Source of the DNA: Planococcus sp. CPCC 101016
GTDB lineage: Bacteria > Bacillota > Bacilli > Bacillales_A > Planococcaceae
DNA: 64,000 nucleotides
NCBI RefSeq assembly: GCF_007859295.1
Contig: NZ_VOHB01000006.1
Location: forward strand, 124,001 to 188,000
Reading direction: 5' to 3'
Below, piece after piece: positions 17,217 through 27,540 of the stretch (its first letter is position 1; each line of letters opens with the position of its first letter). Both the position numbers and the translations under genes were made by a program. The notes under the pieces are model-generated. The model had not been told where the DNA came from, did no database searches, and saw nothing but the letters and a program-made list of their open reading frames with translations.

Positions 17217-17747
17217 ATGAATACGAAGAATTTGGTTTTAATGGCGTTGCTGGTCAGCGTCGGAGCTACACTTTATGTGGTGATTCCAGGCATTAACGGT
17301 GGGATGAAACCGGATTTCATGTTAACCATGATGTTTGTCGGTATTCTGTTGTACCCAAATGTAAAAAATGTGTTTTTATTGGCGGTCACGACGGGTGTCT
17401 TATCGGGTCTGTTTTCTACGTTCCCAGGCGGATTTTTCCCAAATGTCATCGATAAATTCATTACAGCTTTTGTTTTCCTGGCGCTGGTTATGATTTTGAA
17501 AAAATTCGTTTCCAAATTGCCTGTTACCATCGCCCTTTGTGCAGTCGGTACTTTATTGTCGGGCGCGATTTTCCTTACTGTAGCAATCTTTATCATTGGC
17601 GCCAACATTCCTTTCGGCCTGTTGATTGTCACGGTGGTTTTGCCTGCAGTAGTGATGAATGGAGTCGCTTTCGCTTTTATTTATCCGATTGTTATTAAAT
17701 TGGTAAAGCGTTCAAAGTTCGAAACCGCGGTTTCACAAACCGCATAA
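17217..17747 (+). CDS. trpP: Tryptophan transporter TrpP
   Basis: Small integral membrane transporter, 176 residues, five or six helices, the same size class as B. subtilis TrpP (YhaG). The opening MNTKNLVLMALLVSVGATLYV and the segment PNVKNVFLLAVTTGVLSGLFS are typical. It imports L-tryptophan and lies downstream of hit as in related genomes. NAG repeats cover its ribosome binding site, suggesting TRAP control. Confidence 0.85.
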   Translation: MNTKNLVLMALLVSVGATLYVVIPGINGGMKPDFMLTMMFVGILLYPNVKNVFLLAVTTGVLSGLFSTFPGGFFPNVIDKFITAFVFLALVMILKKFVSKLPVTIALCAVGTLLSGAIFLTVAIFIIGANIPFGLLIVTVVLPAVVMNGVAFAFIYPIVIKLVKRSKFETAVSQTA

Positions 17748-17752
17748 AACGT

Positions 17753-17788
17753 AAGCTTTTCGTCTTAATTTTGGCGAAAAGCTTTTTT
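17753..17788 (+). terminator. Terminator of trpP
   Basis: AAGCTTTTCG / CGAAAAGCTT followed by TTTTTT. Confidence 0.9.
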
Positions 17789-17873
17789 TTAATTGAATAG
17801 TCATTCATCTTTATGTTTTAATTAGGTAAAATAGAGGAAAAGAAGCTTATAGGAAGAAAGGGGCGTTTTGTTT

Positions 17874-18302
17874 ATGAAAGCATCGAGGTTTTTCTTAGGA
17901 CTTGCTACAGGGTTGACAGCAGGAGCTGCGGCCGCTCTATTCTCTGCTCCACAATCAGGAGAAGAATTTCGTACAAACATGAAATCGACTTCAGCTGAAT
18001 GGAAAGAATATTTAAATGAACTAAAAGAAAAAGTAAACAATTTAAAGGAATCTGTTAATCATCTGACAGAGGAAGCGAAATCACAGCTGCCTGAAGCAGT
18101 TGATGGATTGAAGGCTTCACTTGAAACCTGGACGGAGAGCACTGCTCCCGCTAAAGAACATCTTCAGCTCGAGATTATGGCGATTCAAAATTCCATTGAA
18201 GAATTACAGAACACCATCAGCAAAAACAAAAAAGACGATGACGATGACAATGATCATAAGCCCAAAAAAGAAAAAGTCGACGATGATACACAAAGCGCAT
18301 AA
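17874..18302 (+). CDS. yhaH: YtxH-domain protein YhaH
   Basis: 142 residues. N-terminal glycine/alanine-rich hydrophobic segment (FFLGLATGLTAGAAAALFSAP, about 6-26) with the GxxxG pattern typical of YtxH domains, then an amphipathic helical region with coiled-coil character (about 38-120) and a strongly charged tail (KKDDDDDNDHKPKKEK). B. subtilis YhaH occupies the same neighbourhood between trpP and hpr. ATG at 17874 preceded by GAAAGGGG; an in-frame TTG two codons earlier is too close to the ribosome binding site. Molecular role unknown, general-stress linked in relatives. Confidence 0.75.
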   Translation: MKASRFFLGLATGLTAGAAAALFSAPQSGEEFRTNMKSTSAEWKEYLNELKEKVNNLKESVNHLTEEAKSQLPEAVDGLKASLETWTESTAPAKEHLQLEIMAIQNSIEELQNTISKNKKDDDDDNDHKPKKEKVDDDTQSA

Positions 18303-18306
18303 ACAG

Positions 18307-18333
18307 CTGCTGCCTTCGGGCAGCTTTTTTTAT
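18307..18333 (+). terminator. Terminator of yhaH
   Basis: GCTGCC, TTCG tetraloop, GGCAGC, then TTTTTTT. Confidence 0.9.
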
Positions 18334-18587
18334 TGATTCAGTTTAGTACCACGGCTTCGATTCAAAGCACTCTACAAATGATAAAGCCGATAGATTGATG
18401 TTTTGAAAAAGCTTATTGCATCCTAATCTCTCCGGAGTGCTCTAGCGTTTTATCGATAACAGCTTTGGGGCCCATCTTTTATAATCTTGCTTTTCGCATA
18501 TGAGCACTTCCCTCCCAGATCTATTCGTTACTTTTATTTTTCCTGTAAATTATTTTACTATTCTTACTTTAATTACGTTTGCTTTAC
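18334..18587. other. Intergenic stretch upstream of hpr
   Basis: About 250 bp without a credible gene. The only feature I could discern is a 20-codon minus-strand reading frame without ribosome binding site. It may hold upstream regulatory sequence of hpr. Confidence 0.4.
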
Positions 18588-18596
18588 TGCTATAAT
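18588..18596 (+). promoter_or_regulatory. Extended -10 promoter of hpr
   Basis: TGCTATAAT (TGn plus perfect TATAAT) 34 bp upstream of the GTG start. Confidence 0.55.
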
Positions 18597-18630
18597 AAAG
18601 AAAATATTTCGGAGGAAAGTTGGTGCTTGC

Positions 18631-19194
18631 GTGAACGAGAAGGAATATACCATGAAAGAAGCTATGCTGTTTAGCCAACGCATCGGTCAATTATCAAAAG
18701 CGCTTTGGAAAGCGGTAGAAAAAGATTGGCAAATGTGGATAAAACCTTATGACTTGAATATTAATGAGCACCATATTCTTTGGATCTCCTACCACTTAAA
18801 AGGAGCTTCCATCTCAGATGTGGCCAAATTCGGTGTGATGCATGTCTCAACCGCTTTTAATTTTTCAAAAAAATTAGAGGAACGTGAGTTATTGTCTTTT
18901 TCAAAACGTGATACCGATAAGCGGAATACTTACGTGCAATTGACTGAAAAAGGCGAGAAGCTTATGCAAGAAATGATTGAAAATTATCATAAAACTCCAC
19001 ATTCCGTAATCGATGGTTCCCTTCCTTTACGAGAGCTCTACGGAAAGTTCCCTGAATTCATGGACATCATGGCTGTAATCCGGAATATTTACGGAGACGA
19101 TTTTATGGAAATTTTCGAAGCTTCTTTTAAAAATATCGAGAACAAATTTAGTGAAGAAAATCATGTCATTATGCACCAAGAAAGCCAGCAATAA
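18631..19194 (+). CDS. hpr: MarR-family transition-state regulator Hpr/ScoC
   Basis: DNA-binding repressor of extracellular proteases, motility and sporulation functions in B. subtilis. 187 residues. Nearly unbroken agreement with Hpr in the core: [31 protein letters not shown], the helix-turn-helix [18 protein letters not shown], and [11 protein letters not shown] near the end. The GTG at 18631 gives an N-terminus of the length seen in B. subtilis; GGAGG is 15 nt away, so a later ATG at 18652 with AAGGAA is an alternative. In B. subtilis hpr also lies beside ecs/hit and prsA. Confidence 0.9.
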   Translation: MNEKEYTMKEAMLFSQRIGQLSKALWKAVEKDWQMWIKPYDLNINEHHILWISYHLKGASISDVAKFGVMHVSTAFNFSKKLEERELLSFSKRDTDKRNTYVQLTEKGEKLMQEMIENYHKTPHSVIDGSLPLRELYGKFPEFMDIMAVIRNIYGDDFMEIFEASFKNIENKFSEENHVIMHQESQQ

Positions 19195-19295
19195 TCAGCA
19201 GCTTGCAAAATTTAAATTATGGTTGCATTTCCTTATAAATCATTGTATTGTATGTATCGAATCAAAAATGAATTTATTAAATAGGGGATGCACAC

Positions 19296-19841
19296 ATGCA
19301 CTGCTGGAAAACAATTAATGTAAAAAAACAATACGGGTTTGACCGGCTTTTCATGATATCGGCGCTTTTCGGAATCGCTGTTTTTATGGCCTCTTACATT
19401 GGGCTTGCGATTGCCTATGCCACTCCTTTATCTGATCAGTATTTTCTATTTTTCATATTAGGAGTACTGGCCATTTATCCAATCCATAAAATCCTGCATT
19501 TTTTGCCGATGATCGGCTGCCACAGATCGTTGAAGCTGATCGTCCGAAAACAGATGAAGGTTTGCCCGTCCATTTTGTTGCATATAAATGAACCGGTTCC
19601 CAAACTACGTTTTCTTTTATCACTGGCAACGCCTTTTTTGGTGCTGAATACATTAATTGTCATATTAAGCATCCTGATGCCTGCCTTCAGCCATTATTTC
19701 GCTATGCTTCTAGCTTATCATTGTGCCTTATGCCTGACAGACATCATCTACCTTCGCAATTTAGCGCGTTCACCCAAGTATGCGTTAATAGAAGAAACGG
19801 AAACCGGATTTGAAATTCTTGTACCTCCAGTAGTTGGCTGA
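19296..19841 (+). CDS. DUF3267-like membrane protein
   Basis: Integral membrane protein of 181 residues with four predicted helices (about 19-42, 48-68, 106-130, 134-152). The segment IHKILHFLP contains His64 and His68 in the position where zincin-like members of this family carry HExxH, but the glutamate is replaced by lysine, so metalloprotease activity is doubtful. AGGGGATG precedes the ATG. It lies between hpr and prsA, where B. subtilis carries other small membrane genes. Function unknown. Confidence 0.55.
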   Translation: MHCWKTINVKKQYGFDRLFMISALFGIAVFMASYIGLAIAYATPLSDQYFLFFILGVLAIYPIHKILHFLPMIGCHRSLKLIVRKQMKVCPSILLHINEPVPKLRFLLSLATPFLVLNTLIVILSILMPAFSHYFAMLLAYHCALCLTDIIYLRNLARSPKYALIEETETGFEILVPPVVG

Positions 19842-19902
19842 TTCCTGCTTTTTCTTCCTGTCTTTGTTATACTAGGAAGTAAAGTTAGAGGGGAGGAAAT
19901 CC

Positions 19903-20088
19903 ATGATTATCGCATTCATCGTTATGTTCTCCGTGTTTTATCTTTTCCAGATCAACCGGATGACATTAGCACTCGTCACTTCTCGGGAAATTCCGGAAGA
20001 AAATCATCAAAAAATATTCCGTACCATAAATATATTAATTACAATACTATTGGTATCGTTGTATGTAGGCGTAGAATTTACACCTTAA
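19903..20088 (+). CDS. Small two-helix membrane protein (61 aa)
   Basis: 61 residues, hydrophobic helices at about 2-16 and 42-58 joined by a charged loop (SREIPEENHQK). Strong ribosome binding site GGGGAGGAAAT before the ATG and an intrinsic terminator directly after the stop support it as a real gene. I do not recognise the family. Confidence 0.65.
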   Translation: MIIAFIVMFSVFYLFQINRMTLALVTSREIPEENHQKIFRTINILITILLVSLYVGVEFTP

Positions 20089-20091
20089 ATC

Positions 20092-20119
20092 CACTTGCCT
20101 CTTGGCAAGTGTCTTTTTT
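20092..20119 (+). terminator. Terminator upstream of prsA
   Basis: CACTTGCC / GGCAAGTG, loop TCTT, then TCTTTTTTT. Confidence 0.88.
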
Positions 20120-20127
20120 TAGGAACT

Positions 20128-20157
20128 TTGCACTTTTTAAATCGTTTATAGTATAGT
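20128..20157 (+). promoter_or_regulatory. Promoter of prsA
   Basis: TTGCAC, 18-bp spacer, TATAGT; 40 bp upstream of the prsA ATG. Confidence 0.5.
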
Positions 20158-20196
20158 AATTACTGCATCTAGATAGAAAGTTGGGAGCGAAATTCA

Positions 20197-21090
20197 ATGA
20201 AAAAATCTTTTTTAACTATTACACTGGCAGCGTCTGTACTGGCTTTAACGGCATGCAGCGACAGCGGTGACTCAGAAGTGATCGTAACTTCTGATGTGGG
20301 CGATGTCACCAAGGACGAACTTTATCAAGAAATGAAAACATCAATCGGTGAACAAGCACTACAGATTCTCATGATTGAAAAAGTGCTAACTGAAAATTAC
20401 GAAGTGACGGACGAAGAAGTAAATGCAGAATACGAAAGCAATAAAGAAGAGCTTGGAGAAAGCTTTGATCAGTTCCTTGCCCAAAATAACCAAACAGAAG
20501 AAAGCTATAAAAAAGTCATTCGCTTGAATTTATTGCAGGAAAAAGCATTGACTGAAGATGTTGAAGTGACGGACGAAGAGATACAGGCACACTATGATCG
20601 CCAAGGTACAGAATTGAATGCACGCCACATTCTTGTGGCTGATGAAGAAACAGCCAACTCCATTAAAAAAGAATTGGATGAAGGCGGCGATTTCGCTGCG
20701 TTAGCTGAAGAAAACTCGACAGATACAGGCTCTGCTGCAAACGGCGGAAATCTTGATTGGTTCGGTCCAGGAGCAATGGTTCCTGAGTTCGAAGAAGTCG
20801 CTTACGGACTCGAAGTAGATGAAATCAGCGAACCTGTAGCATCTGAATTCGGCTTCCACATCATCCAGGTTCTTGAAAAACGTGAAGTAGAAGACCAACC
20901 TGCTCTGGAAGACCAGAAGGAAGAGATTCGTTCTGAAATTGCACTTTCAAAAGCGGATCAAGCCACTTTGCTTCCGAAAGTCGCTGACTTGATGAAAGAA
21001 GCAAATATTGAAATCCAAGACGAAGACCTTGAAGGTGCTTTAGAAGATATCATGAATCCACAACCTGCTCCTGAAGCTCCTGCACAATAA
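20197..21090 (+). CDS. prsA: Foldase lipoprotein PrsA
   Basis: Membrane-anchored peptidyl-prolyl isomerase that folds secreted proteins on the outer face of the membrane. 297 residues. Signal peptide with lipobox LTAC (Cys20). N-terminal chaperone part with [12 protein letters not shown] repeats, parvulin domain about 135-227 ([41 protein letters not shown]), then a C-terminal helix region ending in a Pro/Ala tail. Very acidic, as usual. Lies next to hpr and yhaM as in B. subtilis. Confidence 0.95.
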   Translation: MKKSFLTITLAASVLALTACSDSGDSEVIVTSDVGDVTKDELYQEMKTSIGEQALQILMIEKVLTENYEVTDEEVNAEYESNKEELGESFDQFLAQNNQTEESYKKVIRLNLLQEKALTEDVEVTDEEIQAHYDRQGTELNARHILVADEETANSIKKELDEGGDFAALAEENSTDTGSAANGGNLDWFGPGAMVPEFEEVAYGLEVDEISEPVASEFGFHIIQVLEKREVEDQPALEDQKEEIRSEIALSKADQATLLPKVADLMKEANIEIQDEDLEGALEDIMNPQPAPEAPAQ

Positions 21091-21100
21091 TGAATGCCAA

Positions 21101-21136
21101 AACCCCCGATTCCTTTCCAGGAATCGGGGGTTTTTC
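21101..21136 (+). terminator. Terminator of prsA
   Basis: AACCCCCGATTCC / GGAATCGGGGG then TTTTT; also usable for the convergent yhaM. Confidence 0.92.
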
Positions 21137-21137
21137 G

Positions 21138-22076
21138 TTAAATTTTTGGTTTGTAAAACGAGCGATTATCCAATGCAAAGACGCGTTCTGAAAACTCGCC
21201 TTCCTTGGTTTTTCCTAAGACACGATCCAGCATCATCATTTTAGCATCAATATTATCAATGTAATGCAAAATTTCAGCCTCTTTAATCATCGGCTTTTTC
21301 GGACTGCCCCATTCTTCCTTACCATGATGGGAAAGAATAATATGCTGCAACAGCATTACCTCTTCTCCCTCAATTTCCAATTCTTCCGCAGCTTTTGATA
21401 CTTCCGTCACCATGATGGAAATATGGCCAATTAGATTACCTTCCACAGTATAGGTTGTCGCAATCGGGCCAGAAAGTTCAATAACTTTGCCGATATCATG
21501 CAGGATGATTCCAGCAAACAACAAATCCTTATTTAATCCCGGATAAATATCGACCAATGCCTTGCCGAGCTTCAGCATGGAAACGACATGATCTGCCAGA
21601 CCGGACACGTAATCATGGTGATTGCGTGTCGCAGCTGGATAGGTCAGGAATTGCTGCTGGTACTTTTTCAGTAGAAAGCGAGTAATCCGTTGAATTTGGG
21701 GGTTTTCCATTTCAAAAAGATACTTCATCACTTCTTCCAACAATTCATCGGTGGATTTTTCTGAGGACGGCATCAAGTCTGAAATCGATTGGTTTTCCTC
21801 AGGCTTGGCTGGCCGAATGCTTTTAATCCGCAATTGGTTTTTCCCTCTATAATTATGGATTTCTCCCCCGACCCGAACAATGGTTTCCGCAGCGAATATT
21901 TTTTCCTGTTCATCTTTCGTATCCCATAACTTTGCTTCGATATCCCCACTCTTGTCTTGCAATACTAATGAAATGAATGGATTGCCAGTAGTAGTGACTC
22001 CTTTGACTGATTGCTTGATCAGTAGGAATTCATCGATTGTCTCTCCGACTGCACGCTGTGTGATTCCTTTGGTCAT
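21138..22076 (-). CDS. yhaM: 3'-5' exoribonuclease YhaM
   Basis: Mn2+-dependent 3'-5' exonuclease acting on RNA ends. 312 residues. N-terminal OB-fold nucleic-acid domain (about 10-90, including [16 protein letters not shown]) and C-terminal HD domain with [16 protein letters not shown] and [14 protein letters not shown] carrying the metal-binding His/Asp residues. ATG overlaps the yhaN stop by 4 bp (ATGA). Last gene of yhaO-yhaN-yhaM. Confidence 0.93.
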   Translation of the reverse strand: MTKGITQRAVGETIDEFLLIKQSVKGVTTTGNPFISLVLQDKSGDIEAKLWDTKDEQEKIFAAETIVRVGGEIHNYRGKNQLRIKSIRPAKPEENQSISDLMPSSEKSTDELLEEVMKYLFEMENPQIQRITRFLLKKYQQQFLTYPAATRNHHDYVSGLADHVVSMLKLGKALVDIYPGLNKDLLFAGIILHDIGKVIELSGPIATTYTVEGNLIGHISIMVTEVSKAAEELEIEGEEVMLLQHIILSHHGKEEWGSPKKPMIKEAEILHYIDNIDAKMMMLDRVLGKTKEGEFSERVFALDNRSFYKPKI

Positions 22077-24913
22077 GAATGAACGCTCCTTTCAGTATTG
22101 GCCACTTTGATGATCTGTGCATTAGGCCAGGCCTGCTGCATGCTTTCGTGGCAAGTAAAATAAATGAACTGGTGCTCTCTTTGCAGCTCTGTCACTAAGT
22201 TTATCATTTGCTGAAGCCGACTGCGATCAAAATGGACAAAAGCGTCGTCCATAATAATCGGGAACGGATGGCTCTTCTGCATAGAAACGGCCAATGAAAG
22301 CCTTAACGCCAGATACGCTTGTTCCTTGGTTGCTTGACTAAGTTCAGCAATCCGGAAATACATGCCATCCTGCCTTTCCGCTTCAAAATAGCCATTGATA
22401 TTCATGACTAGTCCTTGATAAGCTCCAGCAGTTAATTTACTGAAATAAAGCTGGGCAGTGTCCAATACAGCTGGCAATTTCTTTTCTTTCAACTCATCCA
22501 TCGTCCTATTAATTGCTTCCACAATCGCTTTATTGACGGACCATTCGTTGGCCAACTCTGCAAACTCGGCTTTTTTCTCTTCAAATTCCTGCAGCTTTTC
22601 TTCATAAGAAGTATCCGACACCAATAAACGGGTCATTTGCTGTTTATCGGCCTGTTCAGCCAGCAGTTCGTTTCGTTCATTTTTCAATTTTGTCAGGGAT
22701 GCTTGCCATCGATCCAACTGCTGCTCTGCCTGATCTGGCTCCCAACCGGTCGGCAACTCAATATTTCCGATGGATTGTAATTGAACCTCGACAAGTGCCA
22801 ATTCTTTCATAAGTTGCTGTTTTTGCTCCCACTCATCCGTTAACCGGTAAAAATCAAATACATCTTGAGCATCCGCATATTCCAGCAAAGCCTGCTGTTC
22901 TTTTTCAAGCTGCTCCCTATAAGCAGTCAACCGGTTCATTTCCTGTATCCAACCGGCTTGCTTCTCTTTTATTTTAACCCATTCTTCCTGCTTCCGTCTG
23001 AGGTATGCCAGTTCGGAGCGAAGAGAAGCCATCAACTCACCGGTTGCCAATTCTTTGCCGCATGCCGATTCAGCTTTCTCAATCCAGTCTTTTTGCCGAC
23101 CTTCCAACACACGAATTTCATTATCAATCCGCAGCAAACGAGAATGGACGGCCTGCACGTGGCGGAGTTTTTCAAAAAGCTCCAGCACCATCGTCCGGCT
23201 AACACCGGCCTGCAGGCCAATCTCTTGCAGAAGCTGCTGATAGGCGTCTTTCGCAGGATACTGATGTGCCTCTGATGAATACGCAGCAATATTTTTTTTG
23301 ATGGCATCCCGTTGTGCCATCAATCCATCTAAATGACGATCAAATTCTGCAACTTTTTTCGATATTGCTTCATATTCACTTTCTTTTCCAGCATGCTCTT
23401 TTAGAATCGCTTGATATTCCTGCGGCAATTCCCCAGGCTTTTTCGTCTTGAGGAACAGCCATATCGCTGATCCAATTGTCGCTAGTCCCAAGACAACCAG
23501 CACCATTACAGATTGCGCAAATCCAAAGGCTGCTAAAGCTAAGCCTAGCGCAATCAGCATATAATTGATGATCCTGCCATTTTCGTTTCCGGATGTTTGA
23601 ATTTTTGATGCGGCTTTGGCTTCTGCTAATTTAGCCGATAATGTTGGCCATTGCTCAGCTGCTAGCCGCTCTTTCCCTGAAGGTTCACCTGACAAAAAAG
23701 ATGTTAACTCATTTTCTGTTTGCTTTAATTTGTTTTTTTCATTCTCTAAATTGCGCTGGCGGAAACGTTTGTCCTCTTCTTCTACATCCAAATCCTTCAG
23801 CTTGGCAACCAACTTCTCTTCATTATTTAATGAGATGTCTACTTCCATTGCCTGTTGTTCAGCAAGTCCGAGTAAAGACAAAGTGGTTTGGCGATTTTCT
23901 AATAATTCGATTTGCTCATTGCGTTTTTGCTCCAGCTGCAGAGATAATTGGTGCCAATCGGACTCACGGCTGAGCAGATTTTCCAAAGCCTCAACAGATG
24001 CGGGCGCTTCGGGTACTAGCAAGCTTTCCTGCTGCCGTGCCAAATGTTCCCCATCGGCTCTTGTCTCTGACAGTTTGTCCACCAGCCGGTCCATCTGCCT
24101 TTTTCCATCTAATGGGAATTGGGTAATCTGCAGCGCCTCAATCTGTTCTGTCAGATTCTTTTTATCGGTCAGCAAAGGGGTTGCCTGCTGCCATTTAGCG
24201 ATTTTTCTCAGCACACGGTCCGTCTCTGCTTCTTCGGTTTCAATGGCCACTAACCGCCGGTCAATTTCTTGCAGCCGCTCTATGTATGGACTGTACAACT
24301 CTGCGCGTTGCCGGTATTCCTTCAGTTGTCCTTCAGTGTCGCGGAGCTCGTCTGCCAGCACATTCATCTCCGGATTGCGACCGCCCTTCTTGAACAGTAC
24401 GGCCATCTCTTTTTCAAGACGACTTTCCAGGTGCGTCACCGCATCGACACCAGTGGTTCCCGATGCCAGCAAAGTACGGCTCAATTCCGCTTCACTCAAC
24501 CCTTCGAGCCCTTGTAATTCATGGATGGAAAATGAAAAAACAGCTTCAAAGGCGGTACGATCATAATTGCGCAGCAGCTGTTTCAATTCGGGTTCTGCTC
24601 CCTTACGGCCGTCTTCAAACCAAATGGTGACATCACCAGCAGATTTTCCTTTTACTCGTTCAACCACCAGTTTTCCGTAATGTGCATCAGTTATATGAAG
24701 CTTTCCACCATATTTACCGCCATTTTTTGGTTCATAACGCAATTGCGTTCCTTTACGTGAAGGAAAGCCAAAAAGAACCTGAACTATAAATTGCTGCATT
24801 GTTGTTTTTCCAGCTTCATTTGGCCCATAAAACAAGGCCATTTGATCTGTCAGATCGATTGTCCGGTTTTCGTGTTTTCCAAAACCATAGATAATCATTT
24901 TTTCAATTCTCAT
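22073..24913 (-). CDS. yhaN: SbcC/Rad50-like AAA ATPase YhaN
   Basis: Large SMC-like ATPase, 946 residues. Walker [10 protein letters not shown] at 30-38, long coiled coils on both sides of a hydrophobic hinge (about 445-495, two membrane-type helices around [17 protein letters not shown]), and the C-terminal half with [18 protein letters not shown] signature and Walker [14 protein letters not shown]. It partners the metallophosphoesterase YhaO encoded 4 bp upstream, in the SbcCD manner. Unlike true SbcC there is no CxxC zinc hook; hydrophobic helices occupy that place. Confidence 0.88.
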   Translation of the reverse strand: MRIEKMIIYGFGKHENRTIDLTDQMALFYGPNEAGKTTMQQFIVQVLFGFPSRKGTQLRYEPKNGGKYGGKLHITDAHYGKLVVERVKGKSAGDVTIWFEDGRKGAEPELKQLLRNYDRTAFEAVFSFSIHELQGLEGLSEAELSRTLLASGTTGVDAVTHLESRLEKEMAVLFKKGGRNPEMNVLADELRDTEGQLKEYRQRAELYSPYIERLQEIDRRLVAIETEEAETDRVLRKIAKWQQATPLLTDKKNLTEQIEALQITQFPLDGKRQMDRLVDKLSETRADGEHLARQQESLLVPEAPASVEALENLLSRESDWHQLSLQLEQKRNEQIELLENRQTTLSLLGLAEQQAMEVDISLNNEEKLVAKLKDLDVEEEDKRFRQRNLENEKNKLKQTENELTSFLSGEPSGKERLAAEQWPTLSAKLAEAKAASKIQTSGNENGRIINYMLIALGLALAAFGFAQSVMVLVVLGLATIGSAIWLFLKTKKPGELPQEYQAILKEHAGKESEYEAISKKVAEFDRHLDGLMAQRDAIKKNIAAYSSEAHQYPAKDAYQQLLQEIGLQAGVSRTMVLELFEKLRHVQAVHSRLLRIDNEIRVLEGRQKDWIEKAESACGKELATGELMASLRSELAYLRRKQEEWVKIKEKQAGWIQEMNRLTAYREQLEKEQQALLEYADAQDVFDFYRLTDEWEQKQQLMKELALVEVQLQSIGNIELPTGWEPDQAEQQLDRWQASLTKLKNERNELLAEQADKQQMTRLLVSDTSYEEKLQEFEEKKAEFAELANEWSVNKAIVEAINRTMDELKEKKLPAVLDTAQLYFSKLTAGAYQGLVMNINGYFEAERQDGMYFRIAELSQATKEQAYLALRLSLAVSMQKSHPFPIIMDDAFVHFDRSRLQQMINLVTELQREHQFIYFTCHESMQQAWPNAQIIKVANTERSVHS

Positions 24914-24917
24914 CCCG

Positions 24918-26135
24918 TCACTCTCCTGCCTGCATACTATGCTGGATTTTCTTGGCTGCTGCCTGTTGGAGATTCATGACGGCTTGATTATCCAAAGCTT
25001 CTAAAAACCGGCTGCTTTTTGGATGTCTATAAAGATCTTTTAATACCGTTTTCCACTCGTCGGTGTTCCATTCTTCAATTGTTTGGATTAGGGCAGCTCC
25101 AAGCGGCGAAAGCTCAGCTTCACTGTGTTGCCGGTTATAATGGATTCCCTGAATCCAGACGAAAGAATCCAGCAGCTCCAATGATTCCTGTAGCGTCTCA
25201 AGCAGTTCACTTTCAGGTATTTCAGCGATGAGCTGGTAACTCTCCTCATCCAATTCTGTGAAAATCACATCGACGATTGCCGCTCCTGCTGCTTCCCCAT
25301 GTAAGCTGAGCTCTTTTCGGCAGGCATCGATCAATTCATTCATATGAAGAATGCCTTTTCCTGAAACGGCTACTTGGTCAAATTGAACAGCAGCTGTAGG
25401 AATGAATTTTAAAGCAGTCTCCGATTTTGACAGGGTGACCTCGTAAAAACCTTTTGCACCAGATTCTTTCCGGTGGCGCCCTTGGATATTTCCGGGATAG
25501 ACAATGAATGGATCCCGATGCAATTCCTGGCGTTTATGGATATGGCCAAGTGCCCAATAATCGTAATGTTTGCTTAGCAGCTGCTTTTTTTTAAAAGGGG
25601 CATAAACAGCATGAGTGGCGTCCCCTTCCATACTACCGTGCAGCATGCCAATTTGAAAACTTTCGAAATCTCTCTTAGCCGGATACTGATCGACCATCGA
25701 TTCTGTAACATGTCTTTTGCCATAGCTGAAACCGGTTATCACAACCCGTCCGCCTGCCGTTTCCAATTCCAGCTGAGAGACCGACTGGTCAAATACATAC
25801 ACATTTTTTGGAAGCTCAAAACGTGTCCACTTGCCGCTGAGATGATCGTGGTTGCCGTAGCTTAGGACTACAGGTATCTGTTGCTCTGCCAACTGCTGCA
25901 TGCCTTGTTGAAAACGAGCTTGTGCACGAATATTGCGGTCTTCTCCGTCATAGATGTCTCCAACAATCAGGACAAAATCAGGCTTTGCGTCGAGAGCATA
26001 ATAAATAAGCCGATCAAAAGCTTCCAAAGTGCTGTCTTTCAGCTTTTTCCAATGCTCTTTACGCAAGCCTTTCATCCCAATGAAAGGACTTCCCAAATGC
26101 AAATCTGCTGTGTGGATAAATCGAATAGACTCCAT
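24918..26135 (-). CDS. yhaO: Metallophosphoesterase YhaO (SbcD-like)
   Basis: Calcineurin-like nuclease subunit, 405 residues. All metallophosphatase blocks are present in the first 210 residues: HTADLHLGSP, VGDIYDGEDRN, SYGNHDHLSG, GMLHGSMEGD and LGHIHKRQ. The C-terminal half is the capping and ATPase-docking region. AAGGGG precedes the ATG. First gene of the yhaO-yhaN-yhaM operon, so DNA/RNA end processing functions are encoded together. Confidence 0.9.
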   Translation of the reverse strand: MESIRFIHTADLHLGSPFIGMKGLRKEHWKKLKDSTLEAFDRLIYYALDAKPDFVLIVGDIYDGEDRNIRAQARFQQGMQQLAEQQIPVVLSYGNHDHLSGKWTRFELPKNVYVFDQSVSQLELETAGGRVVITGFSYGKRHVTESMVDQYPAKRDFESFQIGMLHGSMEGDATHAVYAPFKKKQLLSKHYDYWALGHIHKRQELHRDPFIVYPGNIQGRHRKESGAKGFYEVTLSKSETALKFIPTAAVQFDQVAVSGKGILHMNELIDACRKELSLHGEAAGAAIVDVIFTELDEESYQLIAEIPESELLETLQESLELLDSFVWIQGIHYNRQHSEAELSPLGAALIQTIEEWNTDEWKTVLKDLYRHPKSSRFLEALDNQAVMNLQQAAAKKIQHSMQAGE

Positions 26136-26191
26136 AATTAACCCCTTTTAAAAACCGAATATTTGTTCTTATTTTACCATGTAAACACCCT

Positions 26192-26227
26192 AAAAAAAAC
26201 TGTTTGCAGCAAGTTTCCTGCAAACAG
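26192..26227 (-). terminator. Terminator of yhaQ-yhaP
   Basis: CTGTTTGCAG / CTGCAAACAG stem followed by TTTTTTTT in the minus-strand transcript. Confidence 0.9.
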
Positions 26228-26289
26228 ATTTATCAAGTGAAGTTGGAAACTGGGATATCTTAATTACTCTCTGCTACAGCTTCTTCCCA

Positions 26290-27540
26290 TTATTTGCTAT
26301 TGCCTAAACGGATAGCTTTACGGATATCCTTCAGCGATTGTGAGGAGCCGTACATCAATACACCGCCACGGTAGACACGAGCGCCAAACCACCCAAGAAC
26401 CCCAATGGTCGCCAGCATGATCGCGATGGACACTAGCGGCTCCCATAGCGGCAAATCCAGCATGCCTACACGCAAGAACATCACTAAAGGTGCAAAGAAT
26501 GGGATAAAGGAAGAGATTGTCACGTAACGGGCTTCCGGTATCGATATCCCTGAAAATGCGATGAGCGATCCAATAATGATCAAAATCATCATTGGCAGCA
26601 TTAATTGCTGCACATCCTCTGTTCGGCTGACCAATGAACCCAATAATGCCGCAAGTACAGCATACAGGAAATAGCCTAGCAGGAAAAAGAGGATGGCGAA
26701 CAGGAATGTGCTGATTTTAAGTTCCGAAAAGCCCATCACGCTAAAGAAGCCTTCGGTTAAATCCGTTCCAGCCGTTTTTATCGCAAAATAACCAGCCAAT
26801 CCGAAAATCATCATCTGCAGAATTCCCAGGCTTCCGATACCAGCAATTTTCGCAAACATATGCTTAACCGGTGAAACGCTGGATATAAGAATTTCCATGA
26901 CACGGGAAGATTTTTCTGTCGCCACTTCCATAGCAATCATATTTGGATAATAGATGACGGCGACGTAAATAAGCATAATCAGTACATATACAAGACCCCT
27001 TGCCTGACTCAGCTCTTCCTGAGATTTAGACGATTCCGAGATCGCTTGCCGGTCAAATTCCACCGGCATAAATAATTGGCCCACCTCATTGTCATCCAAA
27101 CCAAGAGATTCAGCAGTCAGCGCCGTATGTACGGCCTGAACAGCATTTTCGATTTCAATGCCACTGCCCAACTCATTAGCAGATTCCGAAACATAACGAG
27201 CTCCCAACTCGCCATTCTTTGTTAACACCAAGTAATCGTCAATTGTACCTTCTGCTATGCTTTCCTGTAATTCCTCTTCTGTCAGATAAGTCGGCACGGT
27301 TTTAATCCCGCTATCCATCAAATCGAATTGGGCCTGCAGATCTGGTACAAGTCCCGTTGTCTGATCAAGAACATGCAGCACATTTTCTTCAGCTTCTTCT
27401 CCATCAAAAATCGAGATGATATTTGATACATTTGCTAAAAGAAAAAAAGCGGCTACGACGATCAAGGTTGTTATGATAAAAGATTTTGTTTTCGCTTTGG
27501 TCATAAATGCCTGTTTGAAAATAATCCAGAAACTATGCAT
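26290..27540 (-). CDS. yhaP: ABC-2 type transporter permease YhaP
   Basis: NatB-like permease, 416 residues from the ATG at 27540 (GTGGGG seven bases upstream; a longer opening to 27561 lacks a site). One N-terminal helix (about 15-37), an extracytoplasmic domain (about 40-170) and five or six C-terminal helices, the ABC2_membrane_3 layout. The start overlaps the yhaQ stop by 8 bp. Substrate unknown; the NatAB relatives export Na+. Confidence 0.87.
   Translation of the reverse strand: MHSFWIIFKQAFMTKAKTKSFIITTLIVVAAFFLLANVSNIISIFDGEEAEENVLHVLDQTTGLVPDLQAQFDLMDSGIKTVPTYLTEEELQESIAEGTIDDYLVLTKNGELGARYVSESANELGSGIEIENAVQAVHTALTAESLGLDDNEVGQLFMPVEFDRQAISESSKSQEELSQARGLVYVLIMLIYVAVIYYPNMIAMEVATEKSSRVMEILISSVSPVKHMFAKIAGIGSLGILQMMIFGLAGYFAIKTAGTDLTEGFFSVMGFSELKISTFLFAILFFLLGYFLYAVLAALLGSLVSRTEDVQQLMLPMMILIIIGSLIAFSGISIPEARYVTISSFIPFFAPLVMFLRVGMLDLPLWEPLVSIAIMLATIGVLGWFGARVYRGGVLMYGSSQSLKDIRKAIRLGNSK

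Noticed and set aside
17793..17808. FadR-like half site TCATTCA before yhaH
   Set aside because: Only the right half matches well and the gene has no link to fatty-acid metabolism.
18393..18478. 20-codon minus-strand frame upstream of hpr
   Set aside because: No ribosome binding site and no recognisable similarity.
23616..24566. Long Ser-rich plus-strand open frame of 316 codons
   Set aside because: It lies entirely antisense to the coiled-coil part of yhaN, has low-complexity composition expected from the reverse complement of Glu/Leu/Lys codons, and lacks a ribosome binding site.
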